A DNA stretch of 5,923 nt from Flavobacteriales bacterium (GCA_012960835.1 DUAL01000115.1:1-5923); one strand, 5' to 3'; numbered from the stretch's first letter, positions 1-5,058 are shown. Notes: a model not told the origin generated them from the sequence alone. Numbers and translations: made by a program.

Positions 1-408
1 TTCAGGCTCAGGTTCCGGTTCAGGTTCAGGCTCAGGTTCTGGTTCTGGTTCAGGCTCTGGTTCAGGCTCAGGTTCCGGTTCTGGTTCTGGTTCAGGCTCT
101 GGTTCTGGTTCAGGCTCAGGTTCTGGTTCTGGTTCAGGCTCAGGTTCTGGCTCTGGCTCAGGTTCTGGTTCAGGCTCAGGTTCCGGTTCTGGTTCTGGTT
201 CAGGCTCAGGTTCCGGTTCAGGTTCAGGCTCAGGTTCTGGTTCTGGTTCCGGTTCTGGCTCAGGTTCCGGTTCAGGCTCAGGTTCCGGTTCTGGTTCTGG
301 CTCAGGTTCCGGTTCAGGTTCAGGCTCAGGTTCTGGTTCTGGTTCAGGCTCCGGTTCCGGTTCTGGTTCTGGTTCCGGTTCTGGTTCAGGCTCAGGTTCT
401 GGTTCTGG
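1..408 (-). repeat. Tandem hexanucleotide coding repeat, (Pro-Glu)x68 or more
   Basis: The repeat is 68 hexamers in perfect register, with no indel and no amino-acid change. In coding sense each unit is CCN GAR. Hand count: Pro codons CCT 31, CCA 26, CCG 11, CCC 0; Glu codons GAA 50, GAG 18. GC is about 57%, far above the AT-rich surroundings. Synonymous variants are arranged in longer shared blocks. A 42-bp block is identical at 7-48, 205-246 and 301-342 (extending to about 51 bp between 7-57 and 301-351). A 30-bp block is identical at 61-90, 169-198 and 271-300. This indicates growth by duplication of multi-unit segments as well as hexamer slippage. The repeat continues past the left edge, so the full copy number is unknown and prone to assembly error. 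Confidence 0.98.
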
Positions 409-501
409 AACTGTTTTTATAATTTCTTTTTCAACTAACTCTTTTTCTTTTTTATCTTCTTTCTTTTTAAATAATTTCTTAATCTTATCAAATATGCCCA
501 T
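1..501 (-). CDS. ftsY: Probable signal recognition particle receptor FtsY, N-terminal part with giant Pro-Glu repeat (partial, runs off left edge)
   Basis: FtsY is the membrane-associated SRP receptor GTPase that docks ribosome-SRP complexes at SecYEG. Only 167 codons are visible, with no stop. The ATG at 501-499 opens an in-frame reading frame. Residues 1-14 (MGIFDKIKKLFKKK) form a short basic amphipathic helix with I3, F4, I7, L10 and F11 as the likely hydrophobic face. Residues 15-31 are a Lys/Glu-rich linker, and residues 32-167 are 68 perfect Pro-Glu dipeptides. A basic lipid-binding N-terminus followed by an acidic segment matches the known plan of FtsY, whose acidic A-domain precedes the NG GTPase. 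The call rests mainly on gene order: in Bacteroidota ftsY normally follows rpmG and DUF4295. The GTPase motifs lie outside the window, so an unrelated PE-repeat protein (TonB-like rods also use PE/PK runs, but need an N-terminal membrane helix, absent here) is not excluded. A terminator hairpin precedes it, so it may be transcribed separately from rpmG-DUF4295. Confidence 0.8.
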   Translation of the reverse strand, partial: MGIFDKIKKLFKKKEDKKEKELVEKEIIKTVPEPEPEPEPEPEPEPEPEPEPEPEPEPEPEPEPEPEPEPEPEPEPEPEPEPEPEPEPEPEPEPEPEPEPEPEPEPEPEPEPEPEPEPEPEPEPEPEPEPEPEPEPEPEPEPEPEPEPEPEPEPEPEPEPEPEPEPE

Positions 502-525
502 AATTTAGTGTGTTTAGTAAATAAA

Positions 526-558
526 AAAAGCTTCTTCCAAAAATAGAAAGAAGCTTTT
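526..558 (-). terminator. Intrinsic-type terminator after DUF4295, before ftsY
   Basis: The arms 526-536 (aaaagcttctt) and 548-558 (aagaagctttt) are perfect 11-bp inverted repeats around an 11-nt loop. In the minus-strand transcript the 3' arm ends in U's and continues for three more, giving a run of seven U's before an A. The stem has only 3 G-C pairs, which is usual for terminators in AT-rich Bacteroidota. It lies 20 bp past the DUF4295 stop codon. It may attenuate rather than stop transcription into ftsY. Confidence 0.7.
538..545 (-). promoter_or_regulatory. Candidate -7 promoter core for ftsY, inside the terminator loop
   Basis: On the minus strand this reads TATTTTTG, a perfect match to the Bacteroidota -7 consensus TAnnTTTG. 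It sits in the loop of the hairpin at 526-558 and 37 bp before the ftsY ATG. No clear TTG -33 element lies at the usual distance (the 18-bp position reads GTT), so support is the core element and its position only. A transcript started here would begin within the 3' arm of the hairpin. Confidence 0.35.
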
Positions 559-577
559 ATAATAACCTAAAAAATTG

Positions 578-730
578 TTATTTTTTAGCTAAGTAGTCGT
601 TTACCTTTTCTTTGGGTAGTATTTCAGATTTGAATGAATAAAAACCTTTATCATTCTTTACCATTTTTATCGCTTTTGTAAAAGCTTTTGCTCCTTTTTT
701 CTGCAGGGATGCTACTGTTTTCTTTGCCAT
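578..730 (-). CDS. DUF4295 family small basic protein
   Basis: A 50-residue ORF starts MAKKTVASLQKKGAKAFTKA and ends VNDYLAKK. Its start, the central AIKMVKNDKG segment, and the length of about 50 residues match the DUF4295 family, a Bacteroidota-restricted basic protein encoded almost always between rpmG and ftsY. No function is established; location and composition (about one quarter Lys) suggest a ribosome-associated role, which is inference. It starts 6 bp after the rpmG stop codon, so the two genes share one transcript, and the terminator at 526-558 follows its stop. There is no Shine-Dalgarno sequence, only an A-rich leader (AAAAGAAA before the ATG). The ATG at 730 is chosen because it lies just past the rpmG stop and gives the family-typical MAKKTV start. 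Confidence 0.93.
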   Translation of the reverse strand: MAKKTVASLQKKGAKAFTKAIKMVKNDKGFYSFKSEILPKEKVNDYLAKK

Positions 731-736
731 TTTCTT

Positions 737-919
737 TTATTTTATTTCTTTATGAACAGTCATTTTCTTCAAAATCGGATTAAATTTTTTCAATTCCATT
801 CTATCCGGACTGTTCTTTTTATTCTTAGTGGTTATGTAACGAGAAGTTCCTGGCTTACCACTTGCCTTATGCTCGGTACATTCTAATATTACTTGCACTC
901 TGTTTCCTTTTTTTGCCAT
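737..919 (-). CDS. rpmG: 50S ribosomal protein bL33 (Zn-independent form)
   Basis: A 60-residue protein with the L33 signature: RVQVILECTEHK near the N-terminus, the central SRYITTKNKKNSPDRMELKKFNP block, and a C-terminal HKEIK. L33 is a small protein of the large ribosomal subunit near the E site. Zn-ribbon versions carry two CxxC pairs. Here only C14 remains (CTEH at the first pair; NPIL at the second), so this is the C-minus type that does not bind zinc. The full family length is present. Its own promoter lies directly upstream (944-972). DUF4295 follows after 6 bp. Unusually, rpmB is not adjacent: the lipoprotein and M1 peptidase genes lie in between. Confidence 0.98.
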   Translation of the reverse strand: MAKKGNRVQVILECTEHKASGKPGTSRYITTKNKKNSPDRMELKKFNPILKKMTVHKEIK

Positions 920-943
920 TTTCTATTAAAATTTATTGGATTG

Positions 944-972
944 CGAAAATAAGTAAAATATCCGAACGACAA
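944..972 (-). promoter_or_regulatory. Promoter for rpmG-DUF4295
   Basis: On the minus strand, TTG (972-970), an 18-bp spacer and TATTTTCG (951-944; one mismatch to TAnnTTTG) form a near-consensus Bacteroidota promoter. Start of transcription would be near 937, giving a leader of about 18 nt. That leader ends in AATAGAAA-ATG, nearly the same as the AATAGAA-ATG leader of rpmB. The promoter lies between the M1 peptidase stop codon and rpmG, so rpmG need not depend on readthrough. Confidence 0.6.
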
Positions 973-975
973 ATA

Positions 976-2628
976 CTATTTTACTTTTTTAACATCTATT
1001 AAAAATAGCTCTTCTATTATACGGAAATCATGCGTGTCAAATTTCCCTAAACCTTCCTCTTTCCAATCATTGTTTGGGTAAATCCAAAAATTATCCTTTC
1101 CAGTATTTATCAAAATAGGCATATCAAAACCCTCAATCGCTTCCCACCTGTACATCAATGTTATATCTCTACCGTATTTTATTAATTTGTACTCCAACTC
1201 AGGAATAGCCACATGTTTTAAATACTGATTGAAGAAAACTGTAAAGTCCTTCCCACTTTTGGTATTGATATAGCCCAAAATATCTTGCCCATCAATAGTT
1301 TGAAATTTGAAATCATTAGCAATTCCCATCAATATTTCAAACCACAATTTATCATCTTCAATTAAAGTTCTGAGCGTATGAAGCATAAGGGATGATTTTT
1401 GGTACATATCACCACTTCCTTCTTTATTGACATGATAAGGCCCAATGATTGGTTTATCATTTCTTATTCTGCTTTTCTGGTTATTTACATACTTTAACAT
1501 GCTTTCATATCCGTGCATACATTCTACATAAAGCACTTCTGAATAAGTGCAAAATCCTTCTTGCACCCACATATCTGCAATATCATTGGTAGTAATGGAA
1601 TTACCCCACCATTCGTGCCCACTTTCGTGAATGATAATATAGTCAAATTCGAGCCCAGCAATAAAGTTTGTACTTCCATGATACCCTGATAAATAATCAT
1701 TTCCATAGGCAATTGCTGACTGATGCTCCATTCCTAAATAGGAAGTTTCTACAAGTGCATATCCATCCTCCCAAAAAGGATATTTGCCAAAATAATTTTC
1801 AAAACACTTCATCATTGGTTTTACTTGCTGAAAATGCTTTTTTGCTTTTTCCTCATTATAACTGAGTACATAATAACTTAAATCTAAACTATCTTTTCCG
1901 CTAATATACACATCAGAAAAATGGATATAATCCCCAATATTTAGTGTGACATTATAATTATTGATTGGATAAGAAACAAACCACTCAGAACAATTTAATG
2001 AATCCTGAAGATGATTGTTCCAAATTATTTTCTCACTTCTTAGGTTTCCATTGCAAATTATTTTCAAAGGTTTTTTGGCAGAAACAGTAATCCTCATACT
2101 ATCTGGCTCGTCTGATTGATGATCTTTATTTGGCCACCAAACACTTGCACCCAATCCCTGACAAGAAACTCCAATCCATGGATTATCATTTTTGTCTGTT
2201 TTCCAAGAAAAACCACCATCCCAAGGGGGGTTAATAGCTTCCCTTGGATATCCACCATACCAAACTTTTATTTTGGCCTGTTCTCCTTTTTTTATGGTTC
2301 TAGGAAAATAAACATAGACCGCATCAAACTCTCGATTAAACTCTAATCTTTCTCCTTCAAATTCAATCAGCATTACATCCATATTGCTAGCCATGTCAAT
2401 TTGAAAGTGATTAAAATCAGTGGTCGCTTCAAAATGGATTTCATTATAAGAGCGCTCAATGGATTTTTCTGGAATATCAATTATTATAAACAAATCATAA
2501 AAAGTAACATCATAGCAAGTGCGGATGGTTGTTAAGTTACCCCTTAAACTATCCTTTCGGCTAAATGGTTGAGAAATTGCAGAAAGTACAGCACAAAAGG
2601 TTACAACAAAAAGTATTAACTTCCTCAT
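976..2628 (-). CDS. Secreted M1 family zinc metallopeptidase (aminopeptidase)
   Basis: A 550-residue gluzincin of the M1 (aminopeptidase N / LTA4 hydrolase) family, which removes N-terminal residues from peptides using one zinc ion. Residues 1-19 are a signal peptide (MRKLILFVV... ending before QPFSRKDS), implying export to the periplasm or beyond. Residues about 30-240 form the N-terminal beta-domain. The substrate-binding loop is G299-MEH-Q303, the GMEH variant of GxMEN common in Bacteroidota. The zinc site is H334-E-S-G-H338 with third ligand E357 after 18 residues (context WVQEGF). Y409 (YQKSSLMLHTL) aligns with the YxKG region that supplies the catalytic Tyr. The C-terminus past about 480 is a short beta-rich piece. 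No large helical C-terminal domain and no secretion-sorting domain is seen. All catalytic residues are intact. It lies 28 bp after the lipoprotein gene, and both separate rpmB from rpmG. Substrate is unknown. Confidence 0.93.
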   Translation of the reverse strand: MRKLILFVVTFCAVLSAISQPFSRKDSLRGNLTTIRTCYDVTFYDLFIIIDIPEKSIERSYNEIHFEATTDFNHFQIDMASNMDVMLIEFEGERLEFNREFDAVYVYFPRTIKKGEQAKIKVWYGGYPREAINPPWDGGFSWKTDKNDNPWIGVSCQGLGASVWWPNKDHQSDEPDSMRITVSAKKPLKIICNGNLRSEKIIWNNHLQDSLNCSEWFVSYPINNYNVTLNIGDYIHFSDVYISGKDSLDLSYYVLSYNEEKAKKHFQQVKPMMKCFENYFGKYPFWEDGYALVETSYLGMEHQSAIAYGNDYLSGYHGSTNFIAGLEFDYIIIHESGHEWWGNSITTNDIADMWVQEGFCTYSEVLYVECMHGYESMLKYVNNQKSRIRNDKPIIGPYHVNKEGSGDMYQKSSLMLHTLRTLIEDDKLWFEILMGIANDFKFQTIDGQDILGYINTKSGKDFTVFFNQYLKHVAIPELEYKLIKYGRDITLMYRWEAIEGFDMPILINTGKDNFWIYPNNDWKEEGLGKFDTHDFRIIEELFLIDVKKVK

Positions 2629-2645
2629 TTGAAAAGTTTAATTTG

Positions 2646-2653
2646 CAAAGGTA
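2646..2653 (-). promoter_or_regulatory. Candidate -7 promoter core for the M1 peptidase gene
   Basis: The minus strand reads TACCTTTG, a perfect TAnnTTTG match, 17 bp before the peptidase ATG and within the 28-bp gap after the lipoprotein stop codon. The nearest upstream TTG (2681-2679) is 25 bp away, longer than the usual spacing, so this may be a weak secondary promoter within a lipoprotein-peptidase operon. Confidence 0.4.
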
Positions 2654-2656
2654 CTA

Positions 2657-3286
2657 CTACTTAGAAAGTGTAATATGACAAGTAGAATTAAATGAAACTG
2701 GAGGAATACCAGGAATTAAATCAATCTCTCCTGAAAATGTTAAATCCATATATCCAGAATTTTCTGATTCTATTTTTCCTGATCCAGAAATTTGAACAGG
2801 AATTGGGATTCCTAAACCAAGATCTATCGAAACAGTTTGCTCAGCAACGGTTATATTGCCAGAATTATCGATTTCTCCAGAGATTTGCGCTCCATTAATA
2901 TCTATAAACAATGAACCATTCCCTGCACCTTGTACATCAATAGATTCTGGTAATATGGTATCTAGTGAAATTGGACCAATAATAGGGAGATTGATATCTT
3001 CACAATTCGGTGTAATATTCCATGTACCTTGAGCTATATCGTAGGCATAAACACAACTACCATCATCAGATGTTGCATTAACATTGTAATTCATAGCGGA
3101 AGAATCAGTACACCCTTCTATAGTACAAGTATTATCATCAATAGTTGCTAAAGGATTGTAATTTGTTGCTGTACTATCCATGCAGCCATACACTGTGTCT
3201 ATTATTCCTCCATCTTTAGTACAGGAGGAAATGATAAAAACAAATGAGACGATTAATGCAGTTAAAATTTTTGAATAAGTATTCAT
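2657..3286 (-). CDS. Lipoprotein with two Cys-paired DDxxC repeats and a beta-rich C-terminal domain
   Basis: A 209-residue protein of unknown function. Residues 1-21 are a lipoprotein signal peptide (hydrophobic stretch LTALIVSFVFIIS) with a lipobox ending S-S-C22. The mature start CTKDG has a Lys-Asp that loosely resembles the surface-export signal of Bacteroidota lipoproteins. Two tandem repeats follow: residues 34-54 (GCMDSTATNYNPLATIDDNTC) could not be longer than 21 residues, with Cys pair C35/C54, and residues 58-78 have pair C59/C78 and end DDGSC. This 'GCxDxxAxNYNxxAxxDDGSC' unit is widespread in secreted proteins of marine Bacteroidota; its acidic DD and paired Cys suggest a small disulfide-bonded, possibly metal-binding module (inference). 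Residues about 84-209 begin GTWNITPNC, are rich in alternating hydrophobic/polar residues and Gly, and contain C95 and C203, one likely disulfide. The opening resembles lipocalin-like domains, but I cannot assign a family. It is followed after 28 bp by the M1 peptidase, suggesting joint expression at the cell envelope. Confidence 0.85.
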   Translation of the reverse strand: MNTYSKILTALIVSFVFIISSCTKDGGIIDTVYGCMDSTATNYNPLATIDDNTCTIEGCTDSSAMNYNVNATSDDGSCVYAYDIAQGTWNITPNCEDINLPIIGPISLDTILPESIDVQGAGNGSLFIDINGAQISGEIDNSGNITVAEQTVSIDLGLGIPIPVQISGSGKIESENSGYMDLTFSGEIDLIPGIPPVSFNSTCHITLSK

Positions 3287-3313
3287 TTTGTTTGGTTTAT
3301 AAGTTATTAAATA

Positions 3314-3344
3314 AAAAAGTTGCTATCAAAGATAACAACTTTTT
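3314..3344 (-). terminator. Intrinsic terminator after rpmB
   Basis: The arms 3314-3327 and 3331-3344 form a 14-pair stem around a 3-nt loop. One position (3323/3335) is a G-U wobble in the minus-strand RNA but a C-A mismatch in plus-strand RNA, so the fold favours the minus-strand transcript. The 3' arm ends in a run of six U's (3318-3313), followed by AU-rich sequence. It lies 27 bp past the rpmB stop and ends the cinA/pncC-rpmB unit before the lipoprotein gene. Confidence 0.8.
3327..3334 (-). promoter_or_regulatory. Candidate -7 promoter core for the lipoprotein gene, in the terminator loop
   Basis: The minus strand reads TATCTTTG, a perfect TAnnTTTG match lying across the loop of the terminator at 3314-3344. 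It is 40 bp before the lipoprotein ATG. No TTG element occurs at the expected upstream distance. The arrangement is the same as at 538-545 before ftsY. Confidence 0.35.
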
Positions 3345-3371
3345 CTAATTAAATATTTTTTTAATACACTA

Positions 3372-3611
3372 TTATATTAGTGTGTTACCATTTGCTTTAG
3401 CTTCAGTTAAAACAGCCGAAATCCCTTTTTTATTGATTGTTCTAAGCGCATTAGCAGATACTTTTAGGGTAATCCATTTATCTTCTTCCGGAATGTAAAA
3501 CTTCTTTGTTTGAAGATTTGGATAAAACTTTCTTTTGGTTCTGTTTTTGGCATGGGAGACATTGTTTCCTGCCATTACTTTTTTACCTGTTATTTGACAA
3601 ACTCTTGACAT
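3372..3611 (-). CDS. rpmB: 50S ribosomal protein bL28 (Zn-independent form)
   Basis: A 79-residue protein beginning MSRVCQITGKKVMAGNNVSH, followed by KNRTKRKFYPNLQTKKFY and the C-terminal VSANALRTINKKGI segment, all hallmarks of L28, a large-subunit protein. The length is normal for Bacteroidota. Only C5 remains where Zn-binding versions carry CxxC pairs, so no zinc ribbon is formed, in line with the C-minus L33 at 737-919. It lies 57 bp after cinA/pncC with its own promoter in the gap, and is followed by a strong terminator. In most Bacteroidota rpmG follows directly; here the next gene is a lipoprotein. The ATG at 3611 gives the family start MSRVC. Confidence 0.98.
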   Translation of the reverse strand: MSRVCQITGKKVMAGNNVSHAKNRTKRKFYPNLQTKKFYIPEEDKWITLKVSANALRTINKKGISAVLTEAKANGNTLI

Positions 3612-3631
3612 TTCTATTGATTTTTGGGCTG

Positions 3632-3660
3632 CAAATATAGTTAGTTTTACGCTTAATGAA
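3632..3660 (-). promoter_or_regulatory. Promoter for rpmB
   Basis: On the minus strand, TTC (3660-3658; one mismatch to TTG), an 18-bp spacer and TATATTTG (3639-3632; perfect TAnnTTTG) make a good Bacteroidota promoter in the cinA-rpmB gap. Start of transcription would be near 3625, about 14 nt before the ATG. The spacer length is the same as at the rpmG and stress-protein promoters in this window. Confidence 0.6.
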
Positions 3661-3668
3661 AAAGTTTT

Positions 3669-4148
3669 TTAGTTTTTTATTTTTCCCAATAAAAGTGCTA
3701 ACGCTTTAGTAACTGTTTGTTTTATTATTTTCTGCCTTTTGCCTTCAAAAAAATATTCATTTACTACTGTTTTTTTGGAGCTTGCTATAGCAATAAAAAC
3801 TTGCCCCACTTTTTCTCCTTTTGGGCCAGCATATCCTGTTGTAGAAATAGCAAAATTGGTTTGCAACTTATTTTTAATACCTTCTGCCATTTTACCAGCA
3901 ACTTTTTCACTTACAGCAGAACCCTTTTCAATATCGGTAGAACTGACACCTAATTGATTTATTTTTACTTCATTGGAATAAGCAATAATACCACCTTTAA
4001 AATAATCGGAACTGCTAGCAACAGAAGTGATAATAGAAGAAATCTTTCCTCCTGTACAACTTTCAGCAGTCGATAGGGTTTTATTCTGAGCTTTTAGAAT
4101 TTCGCCAATCTCTTGAACAATTGACTGGTTTTTATCTAAAAGTGTCAT
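3669..4148 (-). CDS. pncC: Stand-alone CinA C-terminal domain / NMN amidohydrolase (PncC type)
   Basis: A 159-residue protein matching the CinA C-terminal (PncC) domain, which converts nicotinamide mononucleotide to nicotinate mononucleotide and ammonia, recycling NMN for NAD synthesis. Motifs in order: TAESCTGG at 27-34 (the conserved Ser region of the active site), GGIIAYSNEVK at 52-62, SAVSEKVA at 77-84 and TTGYAGPKG at 103-111 (usually TGxAGPGG), then VGQVFIAI at 114-121. The domain is complete. The N-terminal COG1058 pyrophosphatase domain found in full CinA proteins (about 415 residues), which often occupy the position beside rpmB in Bacteroidota, is absent: the universal stress protein gene ends only 16 bp upstream. 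The leader has an AGGA 12 nt before the ATG, a possible but distant ribosome-binding site. Activity is inferred from the family. Confidence 0.93.
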   Translation of the reverse strand: MTLLDKNQSIVQEIGEILKAQNKTLSTAESCTGGKISSIITSVASSSDYFKGGIIAYSNEVKINQLGVSSTDIEKGSAVSEKVAGKMAEGIKNKLQTNFAISTTGYAGPKGEKVGQVFIAIASSKKTVVNEYFFEGKRQKIIKQTVTKALALLLGKIKN

Positions 4149-4164
4149 CTAATTATTTTTCCTA

Positions 4165-5043
4165 TTAATAAGTGAAAGGAGAGGGGACATCTTCTCTTTC
4201 GTGAGGTTTTATACTCATTACAGGAATATCAGATTGATAGATAATCTTTCTGGCTACTGTTCCTAATTTATTAGAGAAAACATCTTCTTGCCTTGTCATA
4301 ATTAAAATCAAATCCGATTCAAATTTTTTCTCATAATCTAAAATGCAACTGACCAAACCTTTTCCTTTTTCTCCTTCCAAAAGTTCAGAAGAACATTCTA
4401 TATTAGCATCTGAAATAAACTTTTTTACTTGATTTAAATTACGAACTAATTTATCTTTTATTTCTTGCCTATCCTTTAATAATACGGAAACCACACGGAT
4501 AGTAGCACCCCAATAGCGGGCATACTCAATGGCTAAAGTTACTTTTTCTTTGGTTCGATTTTCCAAATCGAGCGGCAGAATAATATTCTCACAACCATTT
4601 TTATGCTGTTTTCCTTTTATAGTAATAACCGGGCAATGCGCTAAACGAACAACTCTTTCTGCATTGGAACCAATTACTTTTTTCACCACTCCTTTTGGAG
4701 TTCCGTTTGTTCCCATTACAATTAAATCGGCATTTACCATTTCAGCTACTTCAATTATTTTTTCATAAACCCGACCTTTTGCCACCATGGTTTCCACATG
4801 AATATCATATTTTTCAGCATATTCCTTTCCAACTTCTACTAATTTATCATTTACCTTTTGCTGCAATTCATGCGTTCTGTCGTCTAAAAAGAGGGATTCT
4901 ATCCTATTTGGCTCTTCAATTACTGATAGTAGAATGATTTCTGATTTCTTAATTTTCGCCAAATTAAAGGCCTGCCCTAGAGCAATCATAGATTGATCAG
5001 AAAATCCTATAGGAATTAAAATTCTACTAGTTACTATTGACAT
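4165..5043 (-). CDS. Tandem-domain universal stress protein (UspA family)
   Basis: A 292-residue cytoplasmic protein with two Usp folds. Domain 1 covers about residues 6-143: ILIPIGFSD start, LIVMGTNG at 107-114 and GSNAERVVR at 125-133, ending CPVITIKG. This fits the ATP-binding motif GxxG-x9-G(S/T), except that ten residues rather than nine separate the second Gly from the GS. Domain 2 covers about 153-280: NIILPLDLENRT start, DLILIMTRQ at 244-252, LGTVARKII and IPVMSIKP. It lacks the GxxG element, so it probably does not bind nucleotide. Such tandem proteins are common in Bacteroidota and are linked to stress or energy limitation; no specific role can be assigned. It is the first gene of a minus-strand unit, with pncC 16 bp downstream, and has a consensus promoter (5065-5093) that overlaps the start of the divergent phosphorylase gene. 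Confidence 0.92.
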   Translation of the reverse strand: MSIVTSRILIPIGFSDQSMIALGQAFNLAKIKKSEIILLSVIEEPNRIESLFLDDRTHELQQKVNDKLVEVGKEYAEKYDIHVETMVAKGRVYEKIIEVAEMVNADLIVMGTNGTPKGVVKKVIGSNAERVVRLAHCPVITIKGKQHKNGCENIILPLDLENRTKEKVTLAIEYARYWGATIRVVSVLLKDRQEIKDKLVRNLNQVKKFISDANIECSSELLEGEKGKGLVSCILDYEKKFESDLILIMTRQEDVFSNKLGTVARKIIYQSDIPVMSIKPHEREDVPSPFTY

Positions 5044-5050
5044 AATTTCT

Positions 5051-5058
5051 TATTTTTG
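5051..5058 (+). promoter_or_regulatory. Candidate -7 promoter core for the nucleoside phosphorylase gene
   Basis: TATTTTTG is a perfect TAnnTTTG match 25 bp before the phosphorylase ATG, in the 40-bp divergent gap. The only nearby TTG (5037-5039) is 11 bp upstream, too close for a standard -33 element. Expected transcription start is about 5064, which falls beside the -7 core of the divergent stress-protein promoter. Confidence 0.4.

Noticed and set aside
1..408. CRISPR array or non-coding satellite
   Set aside because: Units are contiguous 6-mers with no spacers, stay in one reading frame with an upstream ATG, and vary only at synonymous positions.
2..508. A plus-strand open frame reading (Ser-Gly)n through the repeat and stopping at 506-508
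   Set aside because: It has no start codon in the window, is the mirror of the Pro-Glu frame, and after the repeat gives a Phe/Ser/Asn-rich tail with no homology. The minus-strand frame has a proper ATG, a sensible N-terminus and the right gene context.
920..975. Terminator for the M1 peptidase gene
   Set aside because: No inverted repeat with a U-tract could be found in this gap; only the rpmG promoter is visible.
1668..2346. Plus-strand ORFs at 1668-1865 and 2116-2346 and a minus-strand frame at 1524-1712
   Set aside because: All lie inside the M1 peptidase gene in other frames, and their translations show no family features.
2692..2898. Plus-strand 68-codon ORF
   Set aside because: It overlaps the lipoprotein gene, which has a clear signal peptide and repeats; no independent support.
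976..3286. Possible mobile island carrying the lipoprotein and peptidase
   Set aside because: No transposase, integrase, terminal repeats or tRNA site is seen, and base composition looks like that of the neighbours; only the disrupted gene order is unusual.
3717..3957. Plus-strand ORFs opposite pncC
   Set aside because: They are antisense shadows of the conserved TTGYAGP and SAVSEKVA regions.
4529..4937. Plus-strand ORFs opposite the stress protein gene
   Set aside because: They are antisense shadows; the stress-protein frame carries the family motifs.
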